Source: an uncultured Collinsella sp.
Lineage (GTDB): Bacteria; Actinomycetota; Coriobacteriia; Coriobacteriales; Coriobacteriaceae
Length of the DNA stretch: 64,000 bases
NCBI GenBank assembly: GCA_958418185.1
Contig: CATZEP010000001.1
Span: 1 to 64,000, forward strand
Direction: 5' to 3'
Made by a program: the position numbers and the translations under genes. Of this stretch, positions 44,457 through 54,421 are shown piece by piece. Numbering within the stretch: the stretch's first letter is position 1; the number at the start of each line of letters is the position of its first letter. The notes below the pieces were generated by a model. The model was not told where the DNA came from and searched no databases. It was given only the letters and a program-made list of their open reading frames with translations.

Positions 44457-45293
44457 GTGGCAACTATCGAAGAGCTTGAGTCCCTGCGTTGGGACCTTCG
44501 CCGCGATTGCGTCGATATCATCATGGCTGGCGCCGGCGGCCACATCGGCGGCGACATGTCGGTCATCGACGCCCTCATGACCCTCTACGCCAACCACCTC
44601 AACATTTCGCCCGAGACCGTCGACGATCCCAACCGCGACCGCTTCGTGCTCTCCAAGGGCCACGCCATGGAAGCCTACTACGCGGTGCTCTGCCACGAGG
44701 GCTATCTGGACCTCGACGACGTTAAGGCCCGCTTCTCCAAGTTCGGCAGCCCCTACATCGGCCACCCCAACAACAAACTCAAGGGCATCGAGATGAACTC
44801 GGGCTCGCTGGGTCACGGCCTGCCCGTGGCCGTGGGCATGGCGCTCGCCGGCAAGATGGACGGTCGCGACTACCGCGTCTACACCATCATGGGCGATGGC
44901 GAGCTTGCCGAGGGCTCGGTCTGGGAGGGCGCCATGAGCGGTGGCAACTACCGGCTCGATAACCTGTGCGCGCTCGTGGACCGCAACCGCCTGCAGATCA
45001 GCGGCAGCACCGAGGACGTTATGAAGCAGGACAGCCAGGAGGAGCGCTGGGCTGCCTTTGGGTGGAACGTGCTGTCCATTCCGGGCAACGACGTCCAGGC
45101 TATTGACGCTGCGCTGACGCTTGCTGCCGAGACCAAGGGTAAGCCCACGGTCATCATCCTCAACACGGTGAAGGGCTACGGCTCGTCCGTCATGGAGGAC
45201 AAGGCCAGCTGGCATCACCACCTGCCCAACGATGAGGAATATGCCCAGATCATCGCCGATTTCGCTGCCCATAAGGAGGCCATCAATGGCTAA
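44457..45293 (+). CDS. Transketolase N-terminal (ThDP pyrophosphate-binding) subunit
   Basis: 278 residues, GTG start with AAAGGAG about 7 bases upstream. It corresponds to the first third of a full transketolase: AGAGGHIGGDMSVIDAL, DRFVLSKGHAMEAYYAVL, GSLGHGLPVAVGMAL, and the thiamine diphosphate motif GDGELAEGSVWEGAMSGGNYRLDNLCALVDRN. The catalytic pyrimidine and C-terminal domains are in the next gene, overlapping by 8 bases. Split transketolases of this kind are common in Firmicutes and Actinobacteria and act as heterotetramers. In this operon it probably processes the ketopentose 5-phosphate made by the isomerase and kinase. Confidence 0.93.
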   Translation: MATIEELESLRWDLRRDCVDIIMAGAGGHIGGDMSVIDALMTLYANHLNISPETVDDPNRDRFVLSKGHAMEAYYAVLCHEGYLDLDDVKARFSKFGSPYIGHPNNKLKGIEMNSGSLGHGLPVAVGMALAGKMDGRDYRVYTIMGDGELAEGSVWEGAMSGGNYRLDNLCALVDRNRLQISGSTEDVMKQDSQEERWAAFGWNVLSIPGNDVQAIDAALTLAAETKGKPTVIILNTVKGYGSSVMEDKASWHHHLPNDEEYAQIIADFAAHKEAING

Positions 45294-46227
45294 CAAGATC
45301 GCCAATCGCAAGGTTATCTGCGACACGCTGCTCGAGGCCGCGAAGACCGATAAAGACATCGTCGTCTTGTGCTCCGACTCCCGTGGCTCCGCGTCGCTCA
45401 CGCCGTTCTTTGATCAGTATCCCCAGCAGTCCGTTGAGGTCGGCATCGCCGAGCAGGACCTGGTGAGCATCGCCGCCGGTATGGCTTCGTGCGGCAAGAA
45501 GGCCTGGGCCGCCTCGCCGGCATCCTTTGTGACCACGCGCTCGTATGAGCAGTGCAAGGTCGACGTCTCGTACTCCAACACCAACGTCAAACTCATCGGC
45601 ATCTCGGGCGGCGTGTCCTACGGCGCCCTGGGTATGAGCCACCACTCCGCGCAGGATATCGCCGCCATGAGCGCGATTCCCAACATGCGCGTGTATCTGC
45701 CGAGCGACCGCTTCCAGACCGCCGAGCTCGTGCGCGCCCTGGTAGCCGATAACAAGCCGGCCTATATCCGCGTGGGGCGCAATCCGGTCGAGGACGTGTA
45801 CACCGAGGACGAGTGCCCGTTCCAGATGGATCGCGCCACCTGGGTGCGCCGCGGCACCGATGTGACGCTCGTCGCCACCGGCGAGATGGTCCGCCATGCC
45901 GTGGATGCCGCCGACCTGCTGGCCGAGCAGGGCATCTCGGCAACGGTGCTCGACATGTACTGCGTCAAGCCGCTCGACACCGAGGCCGTGATTGAGGCAG
46001 CCGGCGCCACGCGCGCCGTCGTGACCGTCGAGGAGCACAGCTCCTTCGGAGGCCTGGGCTCTATGGTCGCGCAGGTGGTGGGCGAGCATTGCCCGCGTCC
46101 GGTCAAGTGCCTCTCCCTGCCCGACGCGCCGGTCATCACCGGTACGAGCCCCGAGGTCTTTGCGCACTACGGCCTGACGGGTGCCGGAATCGCGCAGACG
46201 GTCGCCGACTTCCTGCCCACAGAGTAA
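45286..46227 (+). CDS. Transketolase C-terminal subunit
   Basis: About 313 residues; ATG with AAGGAGG 6 bases upstream, overlapping the N-terminal subunit gene. The pyrimidine-binding domain has VEVGIAEQDLVSIAAGMASCG with the catalytic Glu, and the transketolase C-domain starts near VTLVATGEMV. GVSYGALGMSHHSAQDIAAMSAIPNM is the expected metal/cofactor contact. It completes the ThDP enzyme started in the previous gene. Overlap ensures balanced synthesis. A strong hairpin separates it from the kinase gene. Confidence 0.93.
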   Translation: MANKIANRKVICDTLLEAAKTDKDIVVLCSDSRGSASLTPFFDQYPQQSVEVGIAEQDLVSIAAGMASCGKKAWAASPASFVTTRSYEQCKVDVSYSNTNVKLIGISGGVSYGALGMSHHSAQDIAAMSAIPNMRVYLPSDRFQTAELVRALVADNKPAYIRVGRNPVEDVYTEDECPFQMDRATWVRRGTDVTLVATGEMVRHAVDAADLLAEQGISATVLDMYCVKPLDTEAVIEAAGATRAVVTVEEHSSFGGLGSMVAQVVGEHCPRPVKCLSLPDAPVITGTSPEVFAHYGLTGAGIAQTVADFLPTE

Positions 46228-46230
46228 CTG

Positions 46231-46265
46231 GAATGTGACAAAGGGGCCGTCCCTTTGTCACATTC
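46231..46265. repeat. 15-bp palindrome with GCCGT loop
   Basis: GAATGTGACAAAGGG / CCCTTTGTCACATTC, perfect, followed by GTTTTG. It sits 3 bases after the transketolase stop and 18 bases before the kinase start, so it could terminate, attenuate or stabilise the mRNA. Confidence 0.7.
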
Positions 46266-46283
46266 GTTTTGAAAGGGGTGGCC

Positions 46284-47774
46284 ATGGGCCGCTACATCAT
46301 CGGAATCGATCAATCCACGCAGGGCACCAAGGCGCTGCTGGTGGACGAGGGCGGCCATCTGATTCATCGTGCCGATCGCTCGCATCGCCAGATTGTCAAC
46401 GAGGCCGGCTGGGTGAGCCATGATCCGGCCGAGATTGCCGCCAATGTGCTGGCCGTGGCGCGTGCCGTGGTGGAGGAGACTGGGGTCGACCCGGCCGACG
46501 TCGCCGGCATCGGCATCTCCAACCAGCGCGAGACCACCGTTGCCTGGAACCGCACGACGGGCGATCCGCTGTGCGACGCCGTGGTGTGGCAGTGCGCCCG
46601 CGCCCGCGAGCTGTGCGACGAGCTGGCCGCACGCGAGGGTGTGGCCGACCTGGTGCGCGACACGACGGGTCTGGTACTCTCGCCCTACTATCCGGCGGGC
46701 AAGATGGCTTGGATTCTCGCGAACGTTCCCGCGGCTGCCGAGGCCGAGGCGGCGGGTGAGCTGTGTCTGGGCACCATCGATGCCTGGGTGGTCTGGACGC
46801 TCACGGGCGGCGCGGAGTTCCGCTGCGACTGGTCTAACGCCGGCCGCACGCAGCTCTTTGACCTGCGCCGTGGCTGCTGGAGCGAGCCGGTGTGCGAGGC
46901 CTTTGGCGTCGACGTGGCCTGCCTGCCGCAGGTGACCGATTCCGATGGCCTGTTCGGCACGACGGACCTGGGCGGCTTTTTGCCGGCACCCGTGCCCATT
47001 CACGGCGTGCTCGGCGACAGCCATGCGGCCTTGTTCGCGCAGGGTTGCCGCAGCCGCGGTATGGCCAAGGCGACCTATGGCACCGGCAGCTCGGTCATGA
47101 TGAACGTCGGCGACGAGTTCGTTGCCAGCTCGCACGGGCTTTCGAGCTCGCTCGCATGGCGTATGGACGGCGTGACCGAGTATGTACTCGAGGGCAACGT
47201 GAGCTACGCCGGCGCCGTTAAGACGTGGCTGCGCGATGATCTGGAGCTCATCAATAACCCCGAGGAAGTTACCGACCTGTGCTACGCCGCCAATCCGGCG
47301 AGCCGTGTCTACTTTGTACCGGCGTTTACCGGTTTGGGCGCGCCGCACTGGGCGAGTGACGCCGAGGGCTGCGTCTTTGGCATGACGCGCACCACGGGTC
47401 GCGCGGAGTTCGTGAAGGCCGCCGACGAGTCGATTGCCTATCAGATCTTTGACGTGATCGATGCGATGGTCGAGGACTCGGGCGCGGCATTGGCCGAGCT
47501 TCGTGTTGACGGCGGTCCCACGCGCGACGCGTACCTGATGCAGTTTGAGAGCGACTTGGTTGGTTCGCCCATTCGCATCGCGAGCAACGACGAGATGAGC
47601 GGTCTGGGTGCGGCCTGGGCCTGCGGCATTGCGCTGGGCATGTACACGCGCGATGTCGTCGACGTCTACGGTGCCCGCGGCATCGTGGAGCCTGTCATGA
47701 CCGCCGACGAACGCACCAAAAAGATCGCCGGCTGGCGCCACGCTGTCAAATCAACAATTGCATACACTGCCTAG
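46284..47774 (+). CDS. FGGY-family carbohydrate kinase
   Basis: About 496 residues, ATG preceded by AAAGGGG; an upstream TTG is possible. FGGY features: the ATPase N-motif GIDQSTQGTKALLVDEGG, GISNQRETTVAWNR, GTIDAWVVWTLTGG, GDSHAALFAQGC, ATYGTGSSVMMNVG, and the C-terminal ELRVDGGPTRDAYLMQFESDL. The N-terminus and middle are closest in style to glycerol kinases, but the operon (isomerase, transketolase) argues for a ketopentose such as xylulose or ribulose. Substrate is therefore undecided. Confidence 0.85.
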   Translation: MGRYIIGIDQSTQGTKALLVDEGGHLIHRADRSHRQIVNEAGWVSHDPAEIAANVLAVARAVVEETGVDPADVAGIGISNQRETTVAWNRTTGDPLCDAVVWQCARARELCDELAAREGVADLVRDTTGLVLSPYYPAGKMAWILANVPAAAEAEAAGELCLGTIDAWVVWTLTGGAEFRCDWSNAGRTQLFDLRRGCWSEPVCEAFGVDVACLPQVTDSDGLFGTTDLGGFLPAPVPIHGVLGDSHAALFAQGCRSRGMAKATYGTGSSVMMNVGDEFVASSHGLSSSLAWRMDGVTEYVLEGNVSYAGAVKTWLRDDLELINNPEEVTDLCYAANPASRVYFVPAFTGLGAPHWASDAEGCVFGMTRTTGRAEFVKAADESIAYQIFDVIDAMVEDSGAALAELRVDGGPTRDAYLMQFESDLVGSPIRIASNDEMSGLGAAWACGIALGMYTRDVVDVYGARGIVEPVMTADERTKKIAGWRHAVKSTIAYTA

Positions 47775-47786
47775 CATGATTTTTCC

Positions 47787-47904
47787 GGGACGGGGATTAA
47801 AAACTCATTGGTCCTCGTCCCAGGTAGCTTATTTGGGACGGGGCTTTTTTGACTGGTATGATTGGTGCGACCATTCGAACCAGCTAAAAGAGCCCCGTCC
47901 CAAA
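47787..47904. repeat. Two GGGACGGGG hairpins before luxS
   Basis: A first stem, GGGACGGGGA / TCCTCGTCCC (47787-47796, 47812-47821), and a second perfect 14-bp stem, TTTGGGACGGGGCT / AGCCCCGTCCCAAA (47832-47845, 47891-47904), whose interior adds CTGGT/ACCAG pairs. The left arm of the second is followed by TTTTT, so it can act as terminator for the first hairpin, and the whole is a possible luxS leader. Confidence 0.65.
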
Positions 47905-47926
47905 TTGACTACCGAGAGGATCTGCT

Positions 47927-48415
47927 ATGGAGCGCATCGCGAGTTTTTCCGTTGACCATCTGCTGCTTGAGCCCGGCGTGTATGTGAGCCGCATTGACCG
48001 CGATTCGGCGACCGGTGCCGCCGTCACCACCTTTGATCTGCGCCTGACCACGCCCAACAAGGAGCCGGTCATGAACACGGCCGAGTGCCACACCATCGAG
48101 CACCTGGGCGCGACGTTCCTCCGCAATCATGCCGAGTGGTCGAGCCGCATTGTCTACTTTGGCCCCATGGGCTGCCGCACGGGCTTTTACCTCGTCGTTT
48201 TTGGTGAGCTGACGAGCGAGGAGATTCTGCCGCTCGTGCGCGAGCTGTTCGAGTTTGTCGCCGACTTTGAGGGTGATGTCCCCGGAGCCGCTCCCGAGGA
48301 GTGCGGTAACTACCTGGACCAGAACCTCCCCATGGCAAACTGGCTCGCGCGCCGCTATCTCGACCGCGACCTGGCCGATATCGACGAGAAGCACCTGCAC
48401 TATCAGCAGGCGTAA
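47927..48415 (+). CDS. luxS: S-ribosylhomocysteine lyase (AI-2 synthase)
   Basis: 162 residues, full length for LuxS. The metal/catalytic motif HTIEHLGATFLRN (His, Glu, His) and the GPMGCRTGFYLVVFG segment with catalytic Cys are intact; FDLRLTTPNKEPVMNTAECHT contains the substrate-binding portion. The enzyme splits S-ribosylhomocysteine to homocysteine and DPD, the AI-2 precursor, in the activated methyl cycle. GAGAGG precedes the ATG. It stands alone between hairpins, without methyl-cycle partners next to it, and ends in a terminator. Confidence 0.95.
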   Translation: MERIASFSVDHLLLEPGVYVSRIDRDSATGAAVTTFDLRLTTPNKEPVMNTAECHTIEHLGATFLRNHAEWSSRIVYFGPMGCRTGFYLVVFGELTSEEILPLVRELFEFVADFEGDVPGAAPEECGNYLDQNLPMANWLARRYLDRDLADIDEKHLHYQQA

Positions 48416-48446
48416 GGCTGCTGGCAGGAATAGCGTTTGCGCCAGA

Positions 48447-48476
48447 AGCGCTCCCGCTCTTTGTGGGGCGCTTTTT
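48447..48476 (+). terminator. Intrinsic terminator of luxS
   Basis: AGCGCTCCC pairs with GGGGCGCT (one T-G pair) around a 9-base loop, then five T residues. Confidence 0.87.
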
Positions 48477-48550
48477 CATGCTGGGCGCTCAAAACGGAAC
48501 GAGATAGTTCTAGAATGTTCATACTGTCACATAAACGAACAGGAGCGAGC

Positions 48551-49195
48551 ATGCATATCTACTCTGTATCAGATCCCGAGTTCAAATCTTATGGCCGCGT
48601 GTGGAACGACGTTCCGTCCAACCTGACCGCTCCGCTCGTCGGGGCGCTTTCCGCTACGCCCATCCCCGAGGGCAGCAAGTACGTAGCAAGCGCGCCGGAG
48701 CTCGAGGGCGTCAAGGATGCCGATAAACTGGGCTTTCTCATGTTTGGCGGCCGTCCCTTCCAGCTCGGCTGGTGCAACGGCCACAACACGCGTCTCAACT
48801 GCCTGGAGTACCACCGCGCGAGCGAGTTCAACCTGGGTGCACGCGACTTTATCCTGCTCGTGGCACATCGCTGGGAGATCGAGGACGGCAAGCTCGATAC
48901 CGCGTGCGTCAAGGCGTTCCGCGTGCCGGCGGGCAAGGTCGTCGAGGTTTTCAACACCACGCTCCACTACACGCCGTGCATGGTCGACGACGGTGGCTTC
49001 CAGGTGATGGTGGCGCTGCCCGCTGGCACCAATGGTCCGCGCCCCGAGGCCGCGGCCGACATGCCCGCGGCCGGTGACAGCTACTGCTACTGGAAGGCAG
49101 ACAAGTGGGTCCTCTGCCACGCCGACAGCCCCAAGGCTGCCGAGGGCGGCTACGTAGGCCTCATCGGCAAGAACCTCGACATCGCCGTGGACTAG
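48551..49195 (+). CDS. DUF4867 family protein
   Basis: About 214 residues, ATG with AGGAGCG shortly upstream. The sequence fits the DUF4867 family: MHIYSVSDPEFKSYGRV at the N-terminus, GWCNGHNTRLNCLEYHRASEFN, LLVAHRWEI, and FNTTLHYTPCMV in the middle. The His/Glu-containing beta pattern (NGHN, EYH, LHYTPC) suggests a cupin-like metal site, an inference. Such genes usually accompany sugar isomerase/kinase clusters, as the genes to the left do. Its last ~18 codons plus downstream hairpins are duplicated beyond the ATPase gene. Confidence 0.7.
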   Translation: MHIYSVSDPEFKSYGRVWNDVPSNLTAPLVGALSATPIPEGSKYVASAPELEGVKDADKLGFLMFGGRPFQLGWCNGHNTRLNCLEYHRASEFNLGARDFILLVAHRWEIEDGKLDTACVKAFRVPAGKVVEVFNTTLHYTPCMVDDGGFQVMVALPAGTNGPRPEAAADMPAAGDSYCYWKADKWVLCHADSPKAAEGGYVGLIGKNLDIAVD

Positions 49196-49391
49196 AATCT
49201 TCCGTCTCAATCTGTAACATCTGGCGGGCTAAATCGTCTCTACCTGTTACAGATTTAGACAAACTGCAGGGGAAAGACCGAACAATCTCAATCTGTAACA
49301 CCAAGCCCGATTTTGGCGGCCCAACTGTTACAGATCGAGACAAACCGGGCCCAATCCACCACAAAGGTGCCTGTCCCCATTGTGGTGGCTG
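49142..49391. repeat. ~250-bp direct repeat, copy A (with three hairpins)
   Basis: It covers the last 18 codons of the DUF4867 gene and the following intergenic DNA. It matches 50565-50813 at about 90% by eye. Within it are three stems: 49204-49219/49245-49260, 49286-49300/49326-49340 (both built on AATCTGTAACA), and CCACCACAA/TTGTGGTGG (49356-49364/49380-49388). Confidence 0.85.
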
Positions 49392-49392
49392 C

Positions 49393-50499
49393 CTAGAGTT
49401 GGCTGCGCAGGTAGTCAGCCATATATGGTACGGCGAAGCGCACGTAACCGCGGCGCGCCTGTTCGATTACGCCGGCGTCGATGAGGCGCCGGCGATACTT
49501 TTGTGCGTAGTCCGGTGTGACTGACATGCGCTTCGCAACATCAGAAATGCGAGACACGGCGGCTTCGTCATCGGTCATTGCAGCGAGAAACGCAACATCT
49601 TGGTCCGATAGCGCGGCGAGCGTCGTTTCGCACACATCGTTTTCGAAATCGGCCTTTGACGCTTCGATTGCTCCGTCGACTTGCTCTGGCGTTACGTGTT
49701 CTCCTGCCTGGCAACGATTGGCGATGTTGTAGCCGATGAGCTGCAGCATGTAGGGCGAGCCCTGAGTTGCGCGAGCAGCGTCCAGCCGAAGATTGCCTGG
49801 AATATCAAGGTCGAGCTCTTCGAAAGCTCGCTGATAGTAGGCATCCACATCTCCAACTGAAAGCGGTTCGAGCGTGACCTTGCGTGCGCGGTTGAGAAAT
49901 GTCAGTACGCGGTCGTTGAGTGTCGCGGAGACTGCTCCCGGGAGGCCCGCCATGACGAGCGCGACGTTGAGCCCCTCGCCGACCAGCTCTTGATAGGCGG
50001 TGACGAGCTGTCTGATCTCGGGCGAATTGGCCTGGAGCTCATCGATGAGGATGAGGATGCCGTGTCCCTGCTCGGTCAGCTTGCGCGCCAGCTGCGTGAG
50101 CTTGAACTGGAAGCTTTTGGTTTCCTGCACATCGCGCGTGAACTCAAGGCCGGCTGAGAAGCCGAAGACGCTCAGGCTGCCGCCCGCAAGTTTGGGGAGA
50201 CGATGCTTGTTGGCGTAGGGCTCGCCCGCTTCCTGGATCTTCTCAACAATGCGCTCGAGCATATCCTCGGAGGCTACGGTGGGCGTGGCGACAACAAAGC
50301 CGAGCTTGCGTGCGCGATCGGCAAGTTCCCACAGCAGAACCGTTTTGCCGCTGCCTCGCTGGCCGAGCATGAGCATAGCCCGGTCTCGATTGCCCGGCTC
50401 CTGCTCAAGGCCGGAGATGAATGTCGAAATCACGCTCCCGCGCCCCACCAGATAGGACGGGCGATTTCCAAATGAGGGGGAGAAGATGGTTTCAGTCAT
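49393..50499 (-). CDS. Orc1/Cdc6-like or archaeal-type AAA ATPase with winged helix
   Basis: 368 residues. P-loop LGQRGSGKTVLLWEL (about 46-60), Walker B ILILIDELQ, sensor-1-like LVMAGLPGAV, and a C-terminal winged-helix region (about 280-368, SDVAKRMSVTPDYAQKYRRRLIDAGVI). This belongs to the AAA_16/archaeal ATPase type often found as mobile or defence-associated single genes. The ATG is preceded by AAAGGAG and a ~45-base run of A and G only. The gene occupies almost exactly the space between two direct repeats and reads against its neighbours, suggesting insertion as a cassette. Its task is unknown. Confidence 0.85.
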   Translation of the reverse strand: MTETIFSPSFGNRPSYLVGRGSVISTFISGLEQEPGNRDRAMLMLGQRGSGKTVLLWELADRARKLGFVVATPTVASEDMLERIVEKIQEAGEPYANKHRLPKLAGGSLSVFGFSAGLEFTRDVQETKSFQFKLTQLARKLTEQGHGILILIDELQANSPEIRQLVTAYQELVGEGLNVALVMAGLPGAVSATLNDRVLTFLNRARKVTLEPLSVGDVDAYYQRAFEELDLDIPGNLRLDAARATQGSPYMLQLIGYNIANRCQAGEHVTPEQVDGAIEASKADFENDVCETTLAALSDQDVAFLAAMTDDEAAVSRISDVAKRMSVTPDYAQKYRRRLIDAGVIEQARRGYVRFAVPYMADYLRSQL

Positions 50500-50564
50500 G
50501 AGTCTCCTTTCCTTTTTTTCCTATTTTTTCCTTTTTTCCCTATTCAGTCAAATATCCCGCCGGC

Positions 50565-50813
50565 GAAGGCGGCTACGTAGGCCTCATCGGCAAGAACCTC
50601 GACATCGCCTGCGACTAGAATCTTCTGTCTCGATCTGTAACATCTAGCGGGCTAAATCGTCTCTACCTGTTACAGATTTAGACAAACTGCAGGGGCTGCC
50701 CGAAAAATCTCGATTTGTAACACCAGGCCCGGTTTTGGCTGCCTAACTGTTACGGATCGAGACAAACCGCCCCAACCACCACAAAGGTGCCTGTCCCCTT
50801 TGTGGTGGTTTGG
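50565..50813. repeat. ~250-bp direct repeat, copy B (DUF4867 3' fragment and hairpins)
   Basis: It begins with an 18-codon remnant of the DUF4867 C-terminus that is still in frame to its stop (EGGYVGLIGKNLDIACD), then the same three hairpins as copy A. The gap 50500-50962 holds the AG-rich leader of the ATPase gene, this repeat, and a further GGGCG/CGCCC stem before the GH1 gene. Confidence 0.85.
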
Positions 50814-50950
50814 GCATGCGGGTATCAAAAAGTGTCAGATGGGGGCGGCTGTCGAGCGCCCGCGTGCGAAAAGAAGTGTCGACCTGCGCCGCTGTCGTTG
50901 GGCGAGGCCCTATTTGCGGGGATACTGAAACCACGACAAGCAGCGTATGA

Positions 50951-52393
<1,443 letters not shown>

Positions 52394-52429
52394 GGAAGCT
52401 GAGACGCTCAACTTCAGAGCCTCCTGACC

Positions 52430-52468
52430 AAGGCGCCCGGCGAGTAGTTAATGCTCGCCGGGCGCCTT
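52430..52468. terminator. Strong hairpin after second GH1 gene
   Basis: A perfect 15-bp stem, AAGGCGCCCGGCGAG / CTCGCCGGGCGCCTT, with a 9-base loop and no T-run. Confidence 0.7.
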
Positions 52469-52535
52469 GCCGTCTGCGGATTTTGGGACATGTGGCCCGC
52501 TTTTTGGGCCCGCCTGTCGGTACACTAAAAGCACT

Positions 52536-54419
52536 ATGGGTACCCGCGAGCGACATATCGGCCACGCGGCCGCCCGATCCGCACCCGTGGCGGATCCCAG
52601 GGGCGGCAGGCTCTTCGCCATGCCGCGATTCCTTGTTGGCATAACACATCAGGTGTACCGTCACCGCGTCTTCGCTATCGCCGGCGCCATCACCGCGCTG
52701 TTCCTCATACTTTTGGCAGTCTTGCCGGCGCTGTTCGCCTTCGACCTCAAACTTTCTAACGCCGTGCCCGCCTATAGTGAGGTGTCCAAAGAGGTCGTGG
52801 ATGCGCTCGTCCATTCGAGCTCTCTCCCGTTGCTTGTCGCCGCAATTGTATTTTCGATTTGGGGCGTATCGGTCTATCTGCGCTGTTTGGACTATGTGTT
52901 GCGCCGCCGCCTTGTTGCCGTCGCCACCATCTGCGCCCTGTGGATGATCGAAGTCATTCTCAAGTACAAGTCGTTCACGCCGTTCTATGCCACCGTGCTG
53001 TGGTACCTGTACTACGTGCCCATGACGCTCATTCCGCTGCTCTACCAGTTGTGTGGTCTGCGCCTTGCAGGCCTGGAACAACACCGCCTGGGTCGCCGCT
53101 ACTGCGCTGCGCTGTGGATTGTGGCCATCCTGCTTATCGGATTTGTGCTCACCAACGATTTTCACCAGCAGGTCTTTCGCTTTGACCGCACAAGCGACAC
53201 CTGGAGCAACGATTACACGTACGGCTGGGGTTATTTCGCCGTCCTCGTGTGGACGGCCTTTGACTTCGTGGCCTTTTTTATCCTGGTTGGCCGGTCCTCA
53301 TCCTTTCGCATCCAGCGTTTCTCGGGCACGGCGGCGCTCGTACTGCTGGGTGGCGCATTCTTTGCCATCTCGTATGCGCTGCGCGTGCCCTGGGCATGGA
53401 GGCTCAACTTTTCGCTCGTCTATTGCGTCCTGTGCGTGGTGGCGATGGAAATCTGTCTCGATTGCGGTGTCATTCCGTCGTATCACGACATCGCCGGCAT
53501 CTTCGACACCTTGCCGCTCGACCTCAAAGTTCTAACGCACGATCTGCAGGAAGTCTATGCCACGCCGGTGTCAAAGCCAATGCCAGTAGGCGTGCTCGAG
53601 GAGTTGCGGACCCAGGAGCACAGCCGCGCCCATGCCTTTGCCGTGGCGTCCGATCCCGATGTGATGTACCGCGCCTTTCCGCTACTGGGCGGATCGGCCC
53701 TGCTTGCCCAAGACGTGTCGGAACTCAACGAGCTCAATCGCAAACTGGCACATCGTCGCATGGAGCTGCAGCGCCAAAACGAACTGCTCACGGCCGACTA
53801 CGACCTTAAGACGCACCTGGCAGATCAAGAGGCCGAGACCTTGCTGGTCCAAGACGTGGACCAAGCGCTTGCCCGCGCGCTCGAAGGGATGTACGACCTG
53901 CTGAGCTCGCTGCCGCCGTTGACCGACGAAGCGTCTTCGCACGAGCGTTACCGCATGCTGCAGCGCGCCAAGATGCTCGTCGCCTATTGCAAGCGCAAGG
54001 GGTCGCTCACGTTGGCACAGCACGGGGAGAGCGGTTTTGATCGCGACCGCATTCAGCTCATTGCCAACGAGCTCGCAAGCGACCTGCGCACCATCGATAT
54101 CGATTGCGCCTCGATTATTGCCATACGGCGCCCGTTGCACGCCAGTACGGTAAGCGCCCTGTACGACTGCGTGTACGACTTTGCGTTTTTTGCCTACACC
54201 ACCGACCATCCGGCGCTTATGTATCACTTGGGCGACCATGACCGATGCAGTGTCGAGCTGCGCGCCACGCTTTTTTCCAACGATGATGAAGATCTTTCGC
54301 AGACGCCCGCTGCGCAAGAGCTCGAAAGCGCTCTGCAAGGGCGCAACGTGGCATACCGCCTTGAGGGCGAGCCCGGCCAGCTGCGCATGATCGTCTTGAT
54401 GCCGAGGGCGGGTGAGTGA
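52536..54419 (+). CDS. Receptor-like multi-helix membrane protein without kinase domain
   Basis: About 627 residues. A charged N-terminus, then about eight helices (from FAIAGAITALFLILLAVLPALFA; VSIWGVSVYLRCLDYVL region; ICALWMIEVIL; WIVAILLIGFVLTNDFHQQVF; AFDFVAFFILV), resembling the 7TM N-terminal region of histidine kinases, including the FVLTNDFHQQVFRF loop. The cytosolic half has a coiled coil (ELNELNRKLAHRRMELQRQNELL) and a HATPase-like remnant, but no H-box or N-box is visible. No Shine-Dalgarno precedes the ATG, while TACACT ends nine bases before it. Next comes a real kinase, overlapping or directly adjacent, so this is probably the sensory partner. A later ATG (52620) is also possible. 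Confidence 0.65.
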   Translation: MGTRERHIGHAAARSAPVADPRGGRLFAMPRFLVGITHQVYRHRVFAIAGAITALFLILLAVLPALFAFDLKLSNAVPAYSEVSKEVVDALVHSSSLPLLVAAIVFSIWGVSVYLRCLDYVLRRRLVAVATICALWMIEVILKYKSFTPFYATVLWYLYYVPMTLIPLLYQLCGLRLAGLEQHRLGRRYCAALWIVAILLIGFVLTNDFHQQVFRFDRTSDTWSNDYTYGWGYFAVLVWTAFDFVAFFILVGRSSSFRIQRFSGTAALVLLGGAFFAISYALRVPWAWRLNFSLVYCVLCVVAMEICLDCGVIPSYHDIAGIFDTLPLDLKVLTHDLQEVYATPVSKPMPVGVLEELRTQEHSRAHAFAVASDPDVMYRAFPLLGGSALLAQDVSELNELNRKLAHRRMELQRQNELLTADYDLKTHLADQEAETLLVQDVDQALARALEGMYDLLSSLPPLTDEASSHERYRMLQRAKMLVAYCKRKGSLTLAQHGESGFDRDRIQLIANELASDLRTIDIDCASIIAIRRPLHASTVSALYDCVYDFAFFAYTTDHPALMYHLGDHDRCSVELRATLFSNDDEDLSQTPAAQELESALQGRNVAYRLEGEPGQLRMIVLMPRAGE

Positions 54420-54421
54420 CG

